Shown in pieces: positions 1 through 6,427 of a stretch of 9,690 nucleotides of DNA; positions within the stretch are counted from its first letter, which is position 1; every line of letters begins with the position of its first letter. Source of the stretch: Alphaproteobacteria bacterium. Its GTDB lineage: Bacteria; Pseudomonadota; Alphaproteobacteria; Reyranellales; Reyranellaceae. The translations under genes and the position numbers were made by a program. The stretch covers positions 1 through 9,690 of the forward strand of contig JABCYT010000077.1 of the NCBI GenBank assembly GCA_013290035.1, read 5' to 3'. The notes beneath the pieces were generated by a model, which saw nothing but the letters and a program-made list of their open reading frames with translations, was not told where the DNA came from and ran no database searches.

Positions 1-8
1 TTGTTTGG

Positions 9-875
9 TCAGGCCGCGAAGGCCTCCGGCCTGTGACTGCCCTTGATCTGGGTGCGATGCATAATGCGGCGCGCCTCGCCGTCGAACGGATCGCGGCGAT
101 GCATGGTCGAGCGGTTGTCCCACATCACGAGGTCGCCCAGCTTCCAGACATGCTGGTAGACGAAGCGCGGCTGGGTGGCATGCGCCCACAGCGCCTCCAG
201 GAGCGCATCGGATTCCGCCCGCGAATAGCCCTCGACATAGGAATTGCGCCGCCGTCCGAGATAGAGCGTGGCGCGATCGTTGGCCGGATGGCGCAGGATC
301 GCCGGATGCCAGGCGCCGGGGGCGGCCATCGGATCGTCGGTCGGCGTCACGCCCTTGCGCAGATAGCCGCCCGAATTGTAGGTGCCGTCGTGCTTGATGC
401 GCCGTCCCTTGATCCTGGCCAAAAGGTCGGCCGGCAGCGCGTCACAGGCGGCCTGCATGCCGCAGAACCAGGTGTTGCCGCCGGAGGGCGGGATCTCCAG
501 CGAATAGAGCATCGAGGCATCGGGCGGCGTGTCGAGGTAGCTCATGTCGGTGTGCCACACCGCCTCGCCCGCGCCCAGGGCGCCGATCGGCTCGCCTTTG
601 CGGTCGAGCACGTTGGACACGACATAGATGTCGGGATAGCCCGGCGGGCTGATGCGGCCGCGCTCCTGGTTGGGCGGCGGATCGAGGGCGCCGAAACGGC
701 GGCTGAAGGCCAGCAGGTCGTCGTCACTGAGCTTTTGGCCGCGCAACAGGATCATCGAATGGCCGATCCAGGCGCGCTCGATCGCCGCGAAATCGGAGTC
801 ACTCAAGCGCCCGAGGTCGACGCCGGAAATCTCCGCTCCGACTGCCGGCGTCACTGCGCGAACCGTCACCGCCAT
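9..875 (-). CDS. TauD/TfdA-family Fe(II)/2-oxoglutarate-dependent dioxygenase
   Basis: This 288-residue protein is a cytosolic non-haem iron oxygenase that would couple 2-oxoglutarate decarboxylation to hydroxylation of a small substrate; in this family that is often a sulfonate, phenoxyacid or similar. The iron triad is visible: WHTD supplies His108 and Asp110, and WDNRSTMH supplies His259. Arg274 in the following IMHR sits where TauD binds the 2-oxoglutarate carboxylate. Length matches the family, and the N-terminus (AVTPAVGAEISGVDL) is the typical opening strand. The start at 875 is chosen because GGAGG lies 7 bases upstream; an in-frame extension to 932 has no family similarity and would run into the preceding hydrolase gene. 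It is the last gene of the leftward run, 49 bases behind the hydrolase. The substrate cannot be told from sequence. Confidence 0.95.
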   Translation of the reverse strand: MAVTVRAVTPAVGAEISGVDLGRLSDSDFAAIERAWIGHSMILLRGQKLSDDDLLAFSRRFGALDPPPNQERGRISPPGYPDIYVVSNVLDRKGEPIGALGAGEAVWHTDMSYLDTPPDASMLYSLEIPPSGGNTWFCGMQAACDALPADLLARIKGRRIKHDGTYNSGGYLRKGVTPTDDPMAAPGAWHPAILRHPANDRATLYLGRRRNSYVEGYSRAESDALLEALWAHATQPRFVYQHVWKLGDLVMWDNRSTMHRRDPFDGEARRIMHRTQIKGSHRPEAFAA

Positions 876-882
876 GTCGCTT

Positions 883-887
883 CCTCC
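883..887 (-). promoter_or_regulatory. Ribosome binding site deciding the dioxygenase start
   Basis: GGAGG on the minus strand lies 7 bases before the ATG at 875. It is the only strong Shine-Dalgarno near the candidate starts and argues against the longer reading from 932. Confidence 0.7.
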
Positions 888-924
888 GTCCTTGGCGCGA
901 TGATCGACCCGCTGGTGTGTCCGA

Positions 925-1950
925 TCAAGCACCCAGCATCGGCACGAGCCAGTCGACCAGCTTGGCGGCGATGGCGGGCGCGAGCGGTCCGCCGAAGCCT
1001 GGATCGCCGGGCCAGCTCACCAGCTTGAGATTGTGGCTGACGCCCGGGACGATCACCGCCTCGCCCGGCGCCCCACGCTTGCTGAGCGCATCGATCAGCG
1101 GCTGCACGTCGCCCATCGGCACGATCTGGCGATCCGCGGCGCCCTGCAGCAGCAGGCAGGCGAGGTCGAGGCCGAGCAGCACTTGCGCCGGATCGAAGGC
1201 CAGCATGCGTTGCAGGTAGGGACCGACATAGGGCGGAAACAGCGCCTGCAGCTCGATGGGCAGGTCGGCCGGCACGTGTCCGGATGCCAGGATCGCGGCC
1301 ATCGTGCGCTCCACGGGCTCGACAAGGTGGGGCGCGCCGCGGGCGACCTGCGCGCGCACGATCTCTCGCATGGGCCGGCCGGGCGTCGATGCCAGCACCA
1401 GGCCATGCGGCCGGTTCCTGCCGATCGCGGGCGCCGCGGCCAGTACCAGCAGCCCACCCTCGCTGTGACCCAGCAGCGCCGTCGCGTAGGGCTTGATCTC
1501 GTCGTGTTTCACCAACTCGCCGTGCGCCGCCGCGACATCGCCGACGAAATTGTCCCAGGCGAAGAACCGCTCCTGCTCCTCGAGCGTACCGCGCGGGCGC
1601 TGCGTCGAGCCGCCGATGCCGCGCTTGTCGTAGCGCAGCGTGGCGATTCCCGCCGCGGCCAGCAGCTCGGCGATCCGCTTCAGGACGTCGGTGCGCTCGG
1701 GCGCCAGCGGATTGTTGCCGTTCCGGTCGGTCGGCCCGCTGCCGGCCACCAGCACGATGCCGGGCACCTTCTGCAGTTCGCTCCACAGCGGCAGCAGCAG
1801 GGTGCCGGCCAGCGTTGCGCCGTCGCCGCCGGCGAAGCGCACGGCGCGCTGACGCGTGCCCGAAGCGTAGTAACCCTTCCACGGGCTGCTTGCCTGCGCG
1901 GCCAGCGGGAACGAAATTCCGGCCGCAATCAGCGCGCGCCGGCCGATCAT
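925..1950 (-). CDS. Exported alpha/beta-fold serine hydrolase
   Basis: This 341-residue protein is an alpha/beta hydrolase, probably an esterase or peptidase-like enzyme acting outside the cytoplasm. The N-terminus (MIGRRALIAAGISFPLAAQA) looks like a signal peptide, with two Arg, a hydrophobic core and an AQA cleavage site near residue 20. The nucleophile elbow GHSEGG gives Ser163; likely acid and base are Asp273 (GAADRQ) and His306 (GVSHN). The motif GSGPTDRNGNNP at 71-82, after the third strand, and DKRGIGGS at 108-115 are characteristic of this hydrolase group. Its ATG overlaps the stop of the HIT gene as ATGA (1947-1950), so the two are probably translationally coupled. The reading frame extends upstream to 2301, but that part is antiparallel noise inside the HIT gene's other frame. 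The substrate is unknown. Confidence 0.92.
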   Translation of the reverse strand: MIGRRALIAAGISFPLAAQASSPWKGYYASGTRQRAVRFAGGDGATLAGTLLLPLWSELQKVPGIVLVAGSGPTDRNGNNPLAPERTDVLKRIAELLAAAGIATLRYDKRGIGGSTQRPRGTLEEQERFFAWDNFVGDVAAAHGELVKHDEIKPYATALLGHSEGGLLVLAAAPAIGRNRPHGLVLASTPGRPMREIVRAQVARGAPHLVEPVERTMAAILASGHVPADLPIELQALFPPYVGPYLQRMLAFDPAQVLLGLDLACLLLQGAADRQIVPMGDVQPLIDALSKRGAPGEAVIVPGVSHNLKLVSWPGDPGFGGPLAPAIAAKLVDWLVPMLGA

Positions 1951-2357
1951 TGCTGCTCGCCACCCCGCTCGCCGCGCGGCTCGCCGTTGCGCGCCATGTT
2001 GCCCATGCGATGGCTCATCTGCCGGCCGCCGATGATATGGACATGGAAATGCATCACCAGCTGTCCGCCGTTGGGACCGTGGTTGGCCGTGATCCGATAA
2101 CCCTCGGCCTCCAGCCCGATATCGTGCGCGACCTTGGCCACCGCGCGCCAGAAGCCGACCAGTAGCTCGGCCGGCGCCTGGGCGCAAAAATCGGCCTGCG
2201 AGATGTATTCGCCCTTGGGGATCACCAGCACATGCACCGGCGCCTGCGGATGGATGTCGTGGAAGGCCAGCGCAAACGCATCCTCGTAGACCTTCTTGCA
2301 CGGCAACTCGCCGCGCAGGATGCGCGCGAAGATGTTGTTGCGATCGTAGGCGGGCAT
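1947..2357 (-). CDS. HIT-family (HinT-like) nucleotide phosphoramidase/hydrolase
   Basis: This 136-residue cytosolic protein has the histidine-triad signature MHFHVHII, with His103, His105 and His107; by analogy to HINT1 the middle one (His105) is the nucleophile that takes the AMP group. The upstream block FHDIHPQAPVHVLVIPK (32-48) is also standard for the family. HinT-type enzymes hydrolyse adenosine phosphoramidates and aminoacyl-adenylates. The length is close to normal, with a short polar tail rich in Gly, Arg and Glu. The start at 2357 is supported by GGAG 6 bases upstream, and the reading frame before it is not HIT-like. It follows hisE by 68 bases and overlaps the hydrolase by 4. A HIT gene beside hisE is, as far as I recall, common in alphaproteobacteria. 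Confidence 0.96.
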   Translation of the reverse strand: MPAYDRNNIFARILRGELPCKKVYEDAFALAFHDIHPQAPVHVLVIPKGEYISQADFCAQAPAELLVGFWRAVAKVAHDIGLEAEGYRITANHGPNGGQLVMHFHVHIIGGRQMSHRMGNMARNGEPRGERGGEQQ

Positions 2358-2365
2358 CGCGGACT

Positions 2366-2396
2366 CCGGCTGGGCCCCGAAAGGTCCCTCAGCCGG
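2366..2396 (-). promoter_or_regulatory. Hairpin between hisE and the HIT gene, touching the HIT ribosome binding site
   Basis: A perfect 7-base stem (CCGGCTG at 2366-2372 with CAGCCGG at 2390-2396) encloses a 17-base loop, which can itself form a further short GG-CC pairing. The stem shares two bases with the GGAG (2364-2367) of the HIT gene. No T-run follows, so it is not an ordinary intrinsic terminator; a role in translation or RNA processing is inference. Confidence 0.35.
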
Positions 2397-2425
2397 CGCG
2401 GGAAGGCAACGCCCTGCTCGTGCGG

Positions 2426-2815
2426 CTACTTGCTCTTGCGGGCGGCCTTCTCGGCGATGCCCGAAAGTCCCTCGCGGCGCGCCAGCTCGGCCCATACCGT
2501 CTTGGGCTTCACACCGAGCGACGCCCACAAGGTCAGCAGATGGTAGAGCATGTCGGCGCTTTCGCCCACGAGCTTGGGCTTGTCGCCGCGGATACCTTCG
2601 ATCAGCGCCTCGACGGCTTCCTCGCCCAGCTTCTTGGCGATCTGCTGGCGTCCGCGGCTGAACAGGCGGGCCGTGTAGGAGGTGTCGGGATCGGCGCCCT
2701 TGCGCCCCTCGATCACGAGATAGAGGCGGTCGAGCACATGCTCGTCCAAAGCCGCAGGACCGTTGAGGCGCTTTTTGCCGTGCGCCTTCTTCTTGGCTTT
2801 CTTGTTCTTTGCCAT
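2426..2815 (-). CDS. hisE: Phosphoribosyl-ATP pyrophosphohydrolase (HisE)
   Basis: This 129-residue enzyme performs the second step of histidine synthesis, splitting phosphoribosyl-ATP to phosphoribosyl-AMP and pyrophosphate. The all-alpha MazG-like metal site is visible in KKLGEEAVE (61-69, acidic residues 65, 66 and 69) and ESADMLYHLL (85-94, Glu85 and Asp88). The usual family core of about 105 residues begins near residue 20; the first 18 residues are an extra basic tail with ten Lys. The ATG at 2815 is the only plausible start, with GGAG about 11 bases upstream. The HisI cyclohydrolase domain is not fused, so hisI must be elsewhere. It lies 92 bases after hisF and shares its direction. 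Confidence 0.97.
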   Translation of the reverse strand: MAKNKKAKKKAHGKKRLNGPAALDEHVLDRLYLVIEGRKGADPDTSYTARLFSRGRQQIAKKLGEEAVEALIEGIRGDKPKLVGESADMLYHLLTLWASLGVKPKTVWAELARREGLSGIAEKAARKSK

Positions 2816-2907
2816 CCGAGGGGAAACTCCGTCGCCCGGGGGGAGGGCGATCGACTCTTCTACAAAGGCGCCTCTTGGACGGACGCTGTAGCGATTTTAC
2901 GCCAAAA

Positions 2908-3681
2908 TCATGCCGCGCGCGAGATTTGTCGGATCGGGACCCCGGCCTGGGCGAGACGCTCCTTCGCCTGCGCGATGGTGAACTCGCCGAAATGGAAGAT
3001 CGAGGCGGCGAGCACGGCCGAGGCGCCGCCCTGCGTCACGCCCTCGACCAGGTGATCCAGGGTGCCGACGCCGCCCGAGGCCACCACCGGCACCGGTACC
3101 GCGTCGGACACCGCGCGGGTCAGCTCGAGGTCGAAGCCCGACTTGGTGCCGTCGCGATCCATCGAGGTCAGCAGGATCTCGCCGGCACCCCGGTCGGTCA
3201 TGCGGCGCGCCCAGTCGACGGCATCGAGCCCGGTGCCCTTGCGGCCGCCATGGGTGAAAACCTGCCATTTGCCGGGTGCCGTCTGGCGGGCGTCGATCGC
3301 CACCACGATGCACTGGTCGCCGTATTTTTCGGCGGCCTCGCGCACGAAGTCCGGTCGCGCCACGGCGGCGGAATTGATCGAGACCTTGTCGGCGCCAGCC
3401 AGCAGCAGGCGGCGGATATCCTCGACGGCGCGCACGCCGCCCCCCACGGTGAGCGGCATGAAGCACTGTTCCGCCGTACGGGCGACGACGTCGAGAATGG
3501 TGTCACGGTTCTCGTGGCTCGCCGTGATGTCGAGGAAGGTGAGCTCGTCGGCGCCGGCGGCATCGTAGATCCTGGCCTGCTCCACCGGATCGCCGGCGTC
3601 GCGCAGGCCGACGAACTGCACGCCTTTGACCACGCGGCCGTCCTTCACGTCGAGGCAGGGGATGATGCGGACCTTCAGCAC
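2908..3681 (-). CDS. hisF: Imidazole glycerol phosphate synthase cyclase subunit (HisF)
   Basis: This 257-residue (beta/alpha)8 barrel closes the imidazole ring from PRFAR and ammonia, giving imidazole glycerol phosphate and AICAR. It acts as the partner of the glutaminase HisH. The two catalytic aspartates are present at Asp11 ([15 protein letters not shown]) and Asp130 (VVAIDAR). Phosphate-binding glycine loops occur at TVGGGVR (78-84) and ASGGVG (201-206). The start is GTG at 3681, because the protein then begins exactly as HisF does; a G-rich Shine-Dalgarno-like run (AGGGGGGA) lies just upstream inside the end of hisA. Only 3 bases separate it from the hisA stop, so coupling is likely. 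HisH is not in the window. Confidence 0.99.
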   Translation of the reverse strand: MLKVRIIPCLDVKDGRVVKGVQFVGLRDAGDPVEQARIYDAAGADELTFLDITASHENRDTILDVVARTAEQCFMPLTVGGGVRAVEDIRRLLLAGADKVSINSAAVARPDFVREAAEKYGDQCIVVAIDARQTAPGKWQVFTHGGRKGTGLDAVDWARRMTDRGAGEILLTSMDRDGTKSGFDLELTRAVSDAVPVPVVASGGVGTLDHLVEGVTQGGASAVLAASIFHFGEFTIAQAKERLAQAGVPIRQISRAA

Positions 3682-3684
3682 CGC

Positions 3685-4413
3685 TCAGTCCCCCCTGAGC
3701 ACCCGGATGGCGTCGGGGACGGTGACACGGCCGTCATAGAGCGCGCGGCCGACGATGGCGCCCACGATGCCGTATTCCTCGGCGGGGCGAAGCTCGCGGA
3801 GATCGTCGAGCGAGCTCACGCCGCCCGAGGCGATCACCGGCGTGGTGAGGTGCTGGGCAAGCGTGATGGTGGCGTCGACATTGACGCCGCCCATCGCGCC
3901 ATCGCGGTCGATGTCGGTGTAGATGATGGCCGAGACCCCGGCATCCTCGAAGCGCAGCGCAAGGTCGAGCGCCCGCACCGTGCTCTGCTTGGTCCAGCCG
4001 TCGACCGCCACCATGCCGTCGCGCGCGTCGATGCCGACGGCGATCTGGCCCGGCCACTGCTTGCAGGCGGCCTTGACCAGGCCCGGCTCCTTGACCGCCA
4101 CGGTGCCCAAAATCACCCGCTTGACGCCCGATTCGAACCAGCGCGCGATATTCTCGATGGTACGGATGCCGCCGCCCAGCTGGGCCGGTACGTCGATCGC
4201 CTGCAGGATCTCGACGACGGCCGCGCGGTTAACCGGATGGCCCTCGACCGCGCCGTTGAGGTCGACCAGGTGCAGCCATTCGCAGCCGGCATTGGCGAAA
4301 GCCTTGGCCTGGGCGGCCGGACTGTCGTTGAACACCGTGGCGCGCGCCATGTCGCCGCGCAGCAGGCGCACGCACTTGCCGTCCTTGAGATCGATCGCCG
4401 GGAACAGAATCAT
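3685..4413 (-). CDS. hisA: ProFAR isomerase (HisA)
   Basis: This 242-residue (beta/alpha)8 barrel isomerises ProFAR to PRFAR, the substrate handed to HisF. The general base and acid are Asp8 (FPAIDLKDGKCVRL) and Asp129 (VGIDARDG). The phosphate loops are LGGGIRT (79-85) and ASGGVSS (195-201), and TDIDRDG at 166-172 is typical. Length is normal. It begins with ATG at 4413, 12 bases after the stop of the small upstream gene. No Shine-Dalgarno is evident, so it may depend on translation from that gene. It is a paralogue of hisF next door, as usual. Confidence 0.99.
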   Translation of the reverse strand: MILFPAIDLKDGKCVRLLRGDMARATVFNDSPAAQAKAFANAGCEWLHLVDLNGAVEGHPVNRAAVVEILQAIDVPAQLGGGIRTIENIARWFESGVKRVILGTVAVKEPGLVKAACKQWPGQIAVGIDARDGMVAVDGWTKQSTVRALDLALRFEDAGVSAIIYTDIDRDGAMGGVNVDATITLAQHLTTPVIASGGVSSLDDLRELRPAEEYGIVGAIVGRALYDGRVTVPDAIRVLRGD

Positions 4414-4425
4414 CGCGGCGCGGAT

Positions 4426-4818
4426 TTAGCGCGTCATCTTGCCCCTGTCATCCCGCGGCCCGTCGCGGCGCGGCCCGTCACGGTGCGGCCCGTCACGGTG
4501 CGGATCGTCGCGGTGCGGATCGTCGCGGCGCTGGTCGGGGCCGCGCCGATCGTGCGGCCGGTCAGAGGCAGGCGCCGCGGCTTCCAGTTCCTGGCCGCGC
4601 TTCTTCAGGGTCTTCTCGATTAGGCCGCGCTCGAGTCGCGTCTTGTCGTCGCCTTCGATCAGCCAGGCCACACCACCGGCCCGGCCGACCTGGCTGGCGC
4701 GGCGCAGGGCGTCGTCCAGCATTTCATAGGTGGCCGGCAGCAGCCGGTGCTTGGCGGCGAGGAACTCGCGCTCCGAACTGCAGGTGTAACCGACGGTCCA
4801 CCATAGTCTGTAGGTCAT
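4426..4818 (-). CDS. Hypothetical protein with charged pentapeptide-repeat tail
   Basis: I do not recognise this 130-residue protein. Residues 1-80 look like a small folded domain (aromatic start MTYRLWWTVGY, then helices around 17-45 and 58-80). Residues 94-123 are six five-residue units of the pattern D-D/G-P-H/R-R, encoded by near-identical 15-base DNA repeats, and are surely disordered. The single Cys is residue 13; there is no signal peptide or membrane segment. An AAGGA about 10 bases before the ATG at 4818 supports the start, and the frame ends 12 bases before hisA, so it is probably co-transcribed as the first gene of the his unit visible here. It occupies the place where hisH is often found, but shows no glutaminase features. 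Confidence 0.75.
   Translation of the reverse strand: MTYRLWWTVGYTCSSEREFLAAKHRLLPATYEMLDDALRRASQVGRAGGVAWLIEGDDKTRLERGLIEKTLKKRGQELEAAAPASDRPHDRRGPDQRRDDPHRDDPHRDGPHRDGPRRDGPRDDRGKMTR
4462..4536. repeat. Tandem repeat, five 15-base units
   Basis: Five head-to-tail copies follow the plus-strand pattern GTCRCGGYGCGGMYC (R, Y and M mark variable positions): copies 2 and 3 begin GTCACGGTG, copy 4 GTCGCGGTG, and copies 1 and 5 GTCGCGGCG. The unit is a multiple of three and lies in frame inside the small gene upstream of hisA, producing its DxPHR-type tail. Further, more decayed units flank it out to about 4450. Copy number is likely to vary between strains. Confidence 0.85.
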
Positions 4819-4854
4819 GCGAAGCGTCCTTCCCTGCGACCCACCGTGGACCGG

Positions 4855-4882
4855 ATTTTAGTCTAGCCCAGGCGTCGTTCAG
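4855..4882 (-). promoter_or_regulatory. Possible sigma-70 type promoter for the his transcription unit
   Basis: On the minus strand a -10 like TAAAAT (4860-4855, five of six consensus bases) is preceded after 16 bases by a weak -35 CTGAAC (4882-4877). Transcription would start near 4848, about 30 bases before the ATG at 4818. The -35 box is poor, so this is a candidate only. Confidence 0.3.
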
Positions 4883-4956
4883 GTGACAGGCGCTTCTATG
4901 GCCAGCCGCGACCGCCCGGAGGGCCGGTTGCGGTATTCAATGGGCATCGTGGCGCC

Positions 4957-4975
4957 CGCCGCGTCCAACGCGGCG
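4957..4975. repeat. Short perfect GC-rich inverted repeat
   Basis: CGCCGCGT (4957-4964) pairs perfectly with ACGCGGCG (4968-4975) over a 3-base loop, giving a very stable 8-base stem. No T-run follows on either strand, so it is not a canonical intrinsic terminator, though it could contribute to termination or RNA stability between the two transcription units. Confidence 0.5.
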
Positions 4976-4982
4976 CACGCTT

Positions 4983-5013
4983 TATCCGACTAATGCCTGA
5001 TGAGCGTCGGATA
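4983..5013. repeat. Second inverted repeat, extragenic-palindrome-like
   Basis: TATCCGAC (4983-4990) and GTCGGATA (5006-5013) form a perfect 8-base stem with a 15-base loop. It lies 7 bases from the preceding hairpin. The pair of adjacent hairpins outside genes recalls REP-type elements, but a second copy would be needed to call it a repeat family. Confidence 0.45.
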
Positions 5014-5139
5014 GCCGCTGGCTTGGGGACTGCGATGTTGATGCCGCGCATCCCTGCGACGGAGCCACTTTTGCAGGATGTCCTGCTGATTTCCGACGAT
5101 GCGGGCGACGGCCAGCAGTGCACTTTCACTGATGGTCAT
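4990..5139 (-). CDS. Possible small protein of 49 residues, unknown function
   Basis: An ATG at 5139 has GGAAG six bases upstream and opens 49 codons. The first 28 residues (beginning MTISESALLAVARIVGNQQD) form a plausible amphipathic helix ending in KWLRRR. The remainder is His- and Arg-rich and low in hydrophobic residues, ending TLIRH. A TTG at 5175 would add 12 residues. The good start context and helix-like beginning favour a real peptide. It could also be the surviving N-terminus of a longer gene broken by a frameshift, or a precursor or regulator of the adjacent RiPP locus. It has no Cys and few Ser/Thr in the C-terminal part, which argues against an azole-forming core. It lies 218 bases downstream of the oxygenase gene on the same strand. 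Confidence 0.35.
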   Translation of the reverse strand: MTISESALLAVARIVGNQQDILQKWLRRRDARHQHRSPQASGYPTLIRH

Positions 5140-5357
5140 GGTTTTCTTCCGGTTAGCGGCTTTGGTGCTGGACAAGGGTGTCTCCGTCCAATTTTTCTGT
5201 AGAAAGACGAAGCAGGCGCCCGGCCGCGAGGACCGGGTTGGGGGGCCACATAGATGGCGTGCAAATGCGTCCGCACGGTGGCTTTCGACCGTCCGCCCGT
5301 TGCTACCGAATGCCGCTTGAGTAAAGCTTTCGTGAGCCTTACGCGTGTCGGTGGCGG

Positions 5358-6374
5358 CTAGCCTCCGCTGTCCCGGGCGACCGGCGTTTGATCGTCGATC
5401 CAGCCCGACCGGACCAATGCCTCGCGGGTCGGTCCATGAGCGTCGATGCGCGCGACCCTCACCAGATTGAACAGTCTCTTGATCGCGAACAGCGCGCTCT
5501 TGCGAGGTTGCTGCCCGCCATATGCAGCGACGTAGGACTCGCGGGCGATCTCAAGACTCCGTATCCGGTCGAAGCCGAGCAGACCTAGGATGCCGAGGTC
5601 GAACGCCCGCCCCGATTCCCTTTCGAGGATGAAGGCGTCCAGGAAGCCCGGTAGCAGCCGGCCCAGCGCCAGACGGGTCGACTCGTCGATTTCCTGCCAG
5701 ATATGGCGCATCAGCATTTGGAAGAAGATCTGGTGCCGCCCTTCGTCGACCAGGTGCTCGCGCAGTGCGACATGAAAGGCCGTATCCTTCGGCGTGTTCT
5801 TCACCAGGCCGAACAGCTCCTCGGTCACGAAGTTCTCGGCGAAGCAGAGCACCATGATCTCGGCGTCACCGAGGATCGCCGGGTCGGCGTCGCGACGCAA
5901 AGCGGTGAGCGCGGTTGCCAGCGGATAGGTCCATCCCGGCAGCGGTCCCGGATCGATGCCGGTGCGCTGGCTGAGGTCGGCGATGAATTCGCGCGCGAGG
6001 TAGGAATGATAGAACTCGTCGACACCGATGGTCCGCGCCACCTGCCGCACCGAGGCCGGCAGCGGAAAACTGAACGCGCCGCCGGCGAGCTTGCCGCAAA
6101 GATCGCCGACGATCGCCATTTCGAGGTGCGCCACCTCGCCCTGGAACTTGTAAAGCGTGCGCACCAGCACCTCGTGCACGGCTTTCTCGCCCAGGGCGAC
6201 CACGGCCGCGTGCCTGGCGATCGGCTGGAAGTCGAGGGGGAACAGGCGCCCGACGTCGATTTCCGCAGGCAGGCGCCAGCGTTGCTGCGTTCGGACCGTT
6301 GCCCGCTTGTCCCACTCGCGCAGGTAGCGCTGGGCGAATGTATCGAAGGTATTCAAGGTCCACGCCGGAAGCAA
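5358..6374 (-). CDS. AurF-type diiron oxygenase (p-aminobenzoate N-oxygenase family)
   Basis: This 338-residue soluble protein is a ferritin-like diiron oxygenase. The seven iron ligands known for Streptomyces AurF (Glu101, Glu136, His139, Glu196, His223, Glu227, His230, as I recall them) all have counterparts at a constant offset of 16: Glu85, Glu120, His123, Glu180, His207, Glu211 and His214. The last three sit in the diagnostic HLVDEGRH. Length also matches AurF. Family members oxidise arylamines to hydroxylamines or nitro groups; the substrate here is unknown. The start is uncertain: an in-frame stop lies at 6398-6396, and the only early options are TTG at 6374 or TTG at 6356, neither with a clear Shine-Dalgarno. 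It is divergent from the heterocyclase gene, suggesting a shared control region and a tailoring role in the same pathway. Confidence 0.92.
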   Translation of the reverse strand: MLPAWTLNTFDTFAQRYLREWDKRATVRTQQRWRLPAEIDVGRLFPLDFQPIARHAAVVALGEKAVHEVLVRTLYKFQGEVAHLEMAIVGDLCGKLAGGAFSFPLPASVRQVARTIGVDEFYHSYLAREFIADLSQRTGIDPGPLPGWTYPLATALTALRRDADPAILGDAEIMVLCFAENFVTEELFGLVKNTPKDTAFHVALREHLVDEGRHQIFFQMLMRHIWQEIDESTRLALGRLLPGFLDAFILERESGRAFDLGILGLLGFDRIRSLEIARESYVAAYGGQQPRKSALFAIKRLFNLVRVARIDAHGPTREALVRSGWIDDQTPVARDSGG

Positions 6375-6387
6375 AAAATGATGCGGA

Positions 6388-6408
6388 GCGCGTATTCAAA
6401 ACACGCGC
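6388..6408. promoter_or_regulatory. Inverted repeat in the divergent promoter region, possible operator
   Basis: GCGCGT (6388-6393) and ACGCGC (6403-6408) are perfect inverted half-sites around a 9-base AT-rich spacer, centred in the roughly 70 bases between the oxygenase and heterocyclase starts. This is where a shared operator would be expected. I could not identify clear -35/-10 pairs for either gene. Confidence 0.35.
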
Positions 6409-6427
6409 GGTGGTCCAGTCTTGCGGC

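Larger units (their letters stand above)
4819..5357. other. Gene-poor intergenic region between the his unit and the RiPP locus
   Basis: About 540 bases hold no well-supported gene. I see a possible minus-strand promoter (4855-4882), two inverted repeats (4957-4975 and 4983-5013), and one 49-codon minus-strand ORF with a fair ribosome binding site (4990-5139). From about 5130 to 5210 the sequence is visibly richer in A and T than its surroundings. From 5210 to 5357 I see nothing beyond short chance frames. No terminator with a T-run follows the oxygenase gene. Confidence 0.6.

Noticed and set aside
2893..2909. GATTTT/AAAATC inverted repeat at the hisF stop, as a possible terminator
   Set aside because: The stem is 6 bases and AT-rich, no T-run follows, and hisE continues in the same direction 92 bases later.
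4471..4525. Repeated 15-base units considered as a CRISPR array
   Set aside because: Units are contiguous without spacers, too short, and in frame within a coding sequence.
2809..4623. Long open frame (604 codons) on the plus strand
   Set aside because: It lies exactly antisense to hisA, hisF and the preceding gene; the translation is rich in His, Arg, Asp and Gly with no family motif, a common artefact of high-GC codon bias.
4898..4993. 31-codon plus-strand ORF starting MASRDRPEGR, as a possible precursor peptide
   Set aside because: Weak ribosome binding site, no leader motif, no Cys; it runs through the GC-rich hairpin and looks like chance coding.
5153..5251. 32-codon minus-strand ORF starting MWPPNPVLAA, as a possible precursor peptide
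   Set aside because: No ribosome binding site and no Cys; it overlaps the upstream region of the better supported 49-codon ORF.
5254..5361. 35-codon plus-strand ORF with three Cys (MACKCVRTVA...), as a possible azole precursor
   Set aside because: Cysteines are mostly at the N-terminus rather than in a C-terminal core, only a G-run serves as ribosome binding site, and it overlaps the end of the oxygenase gene.
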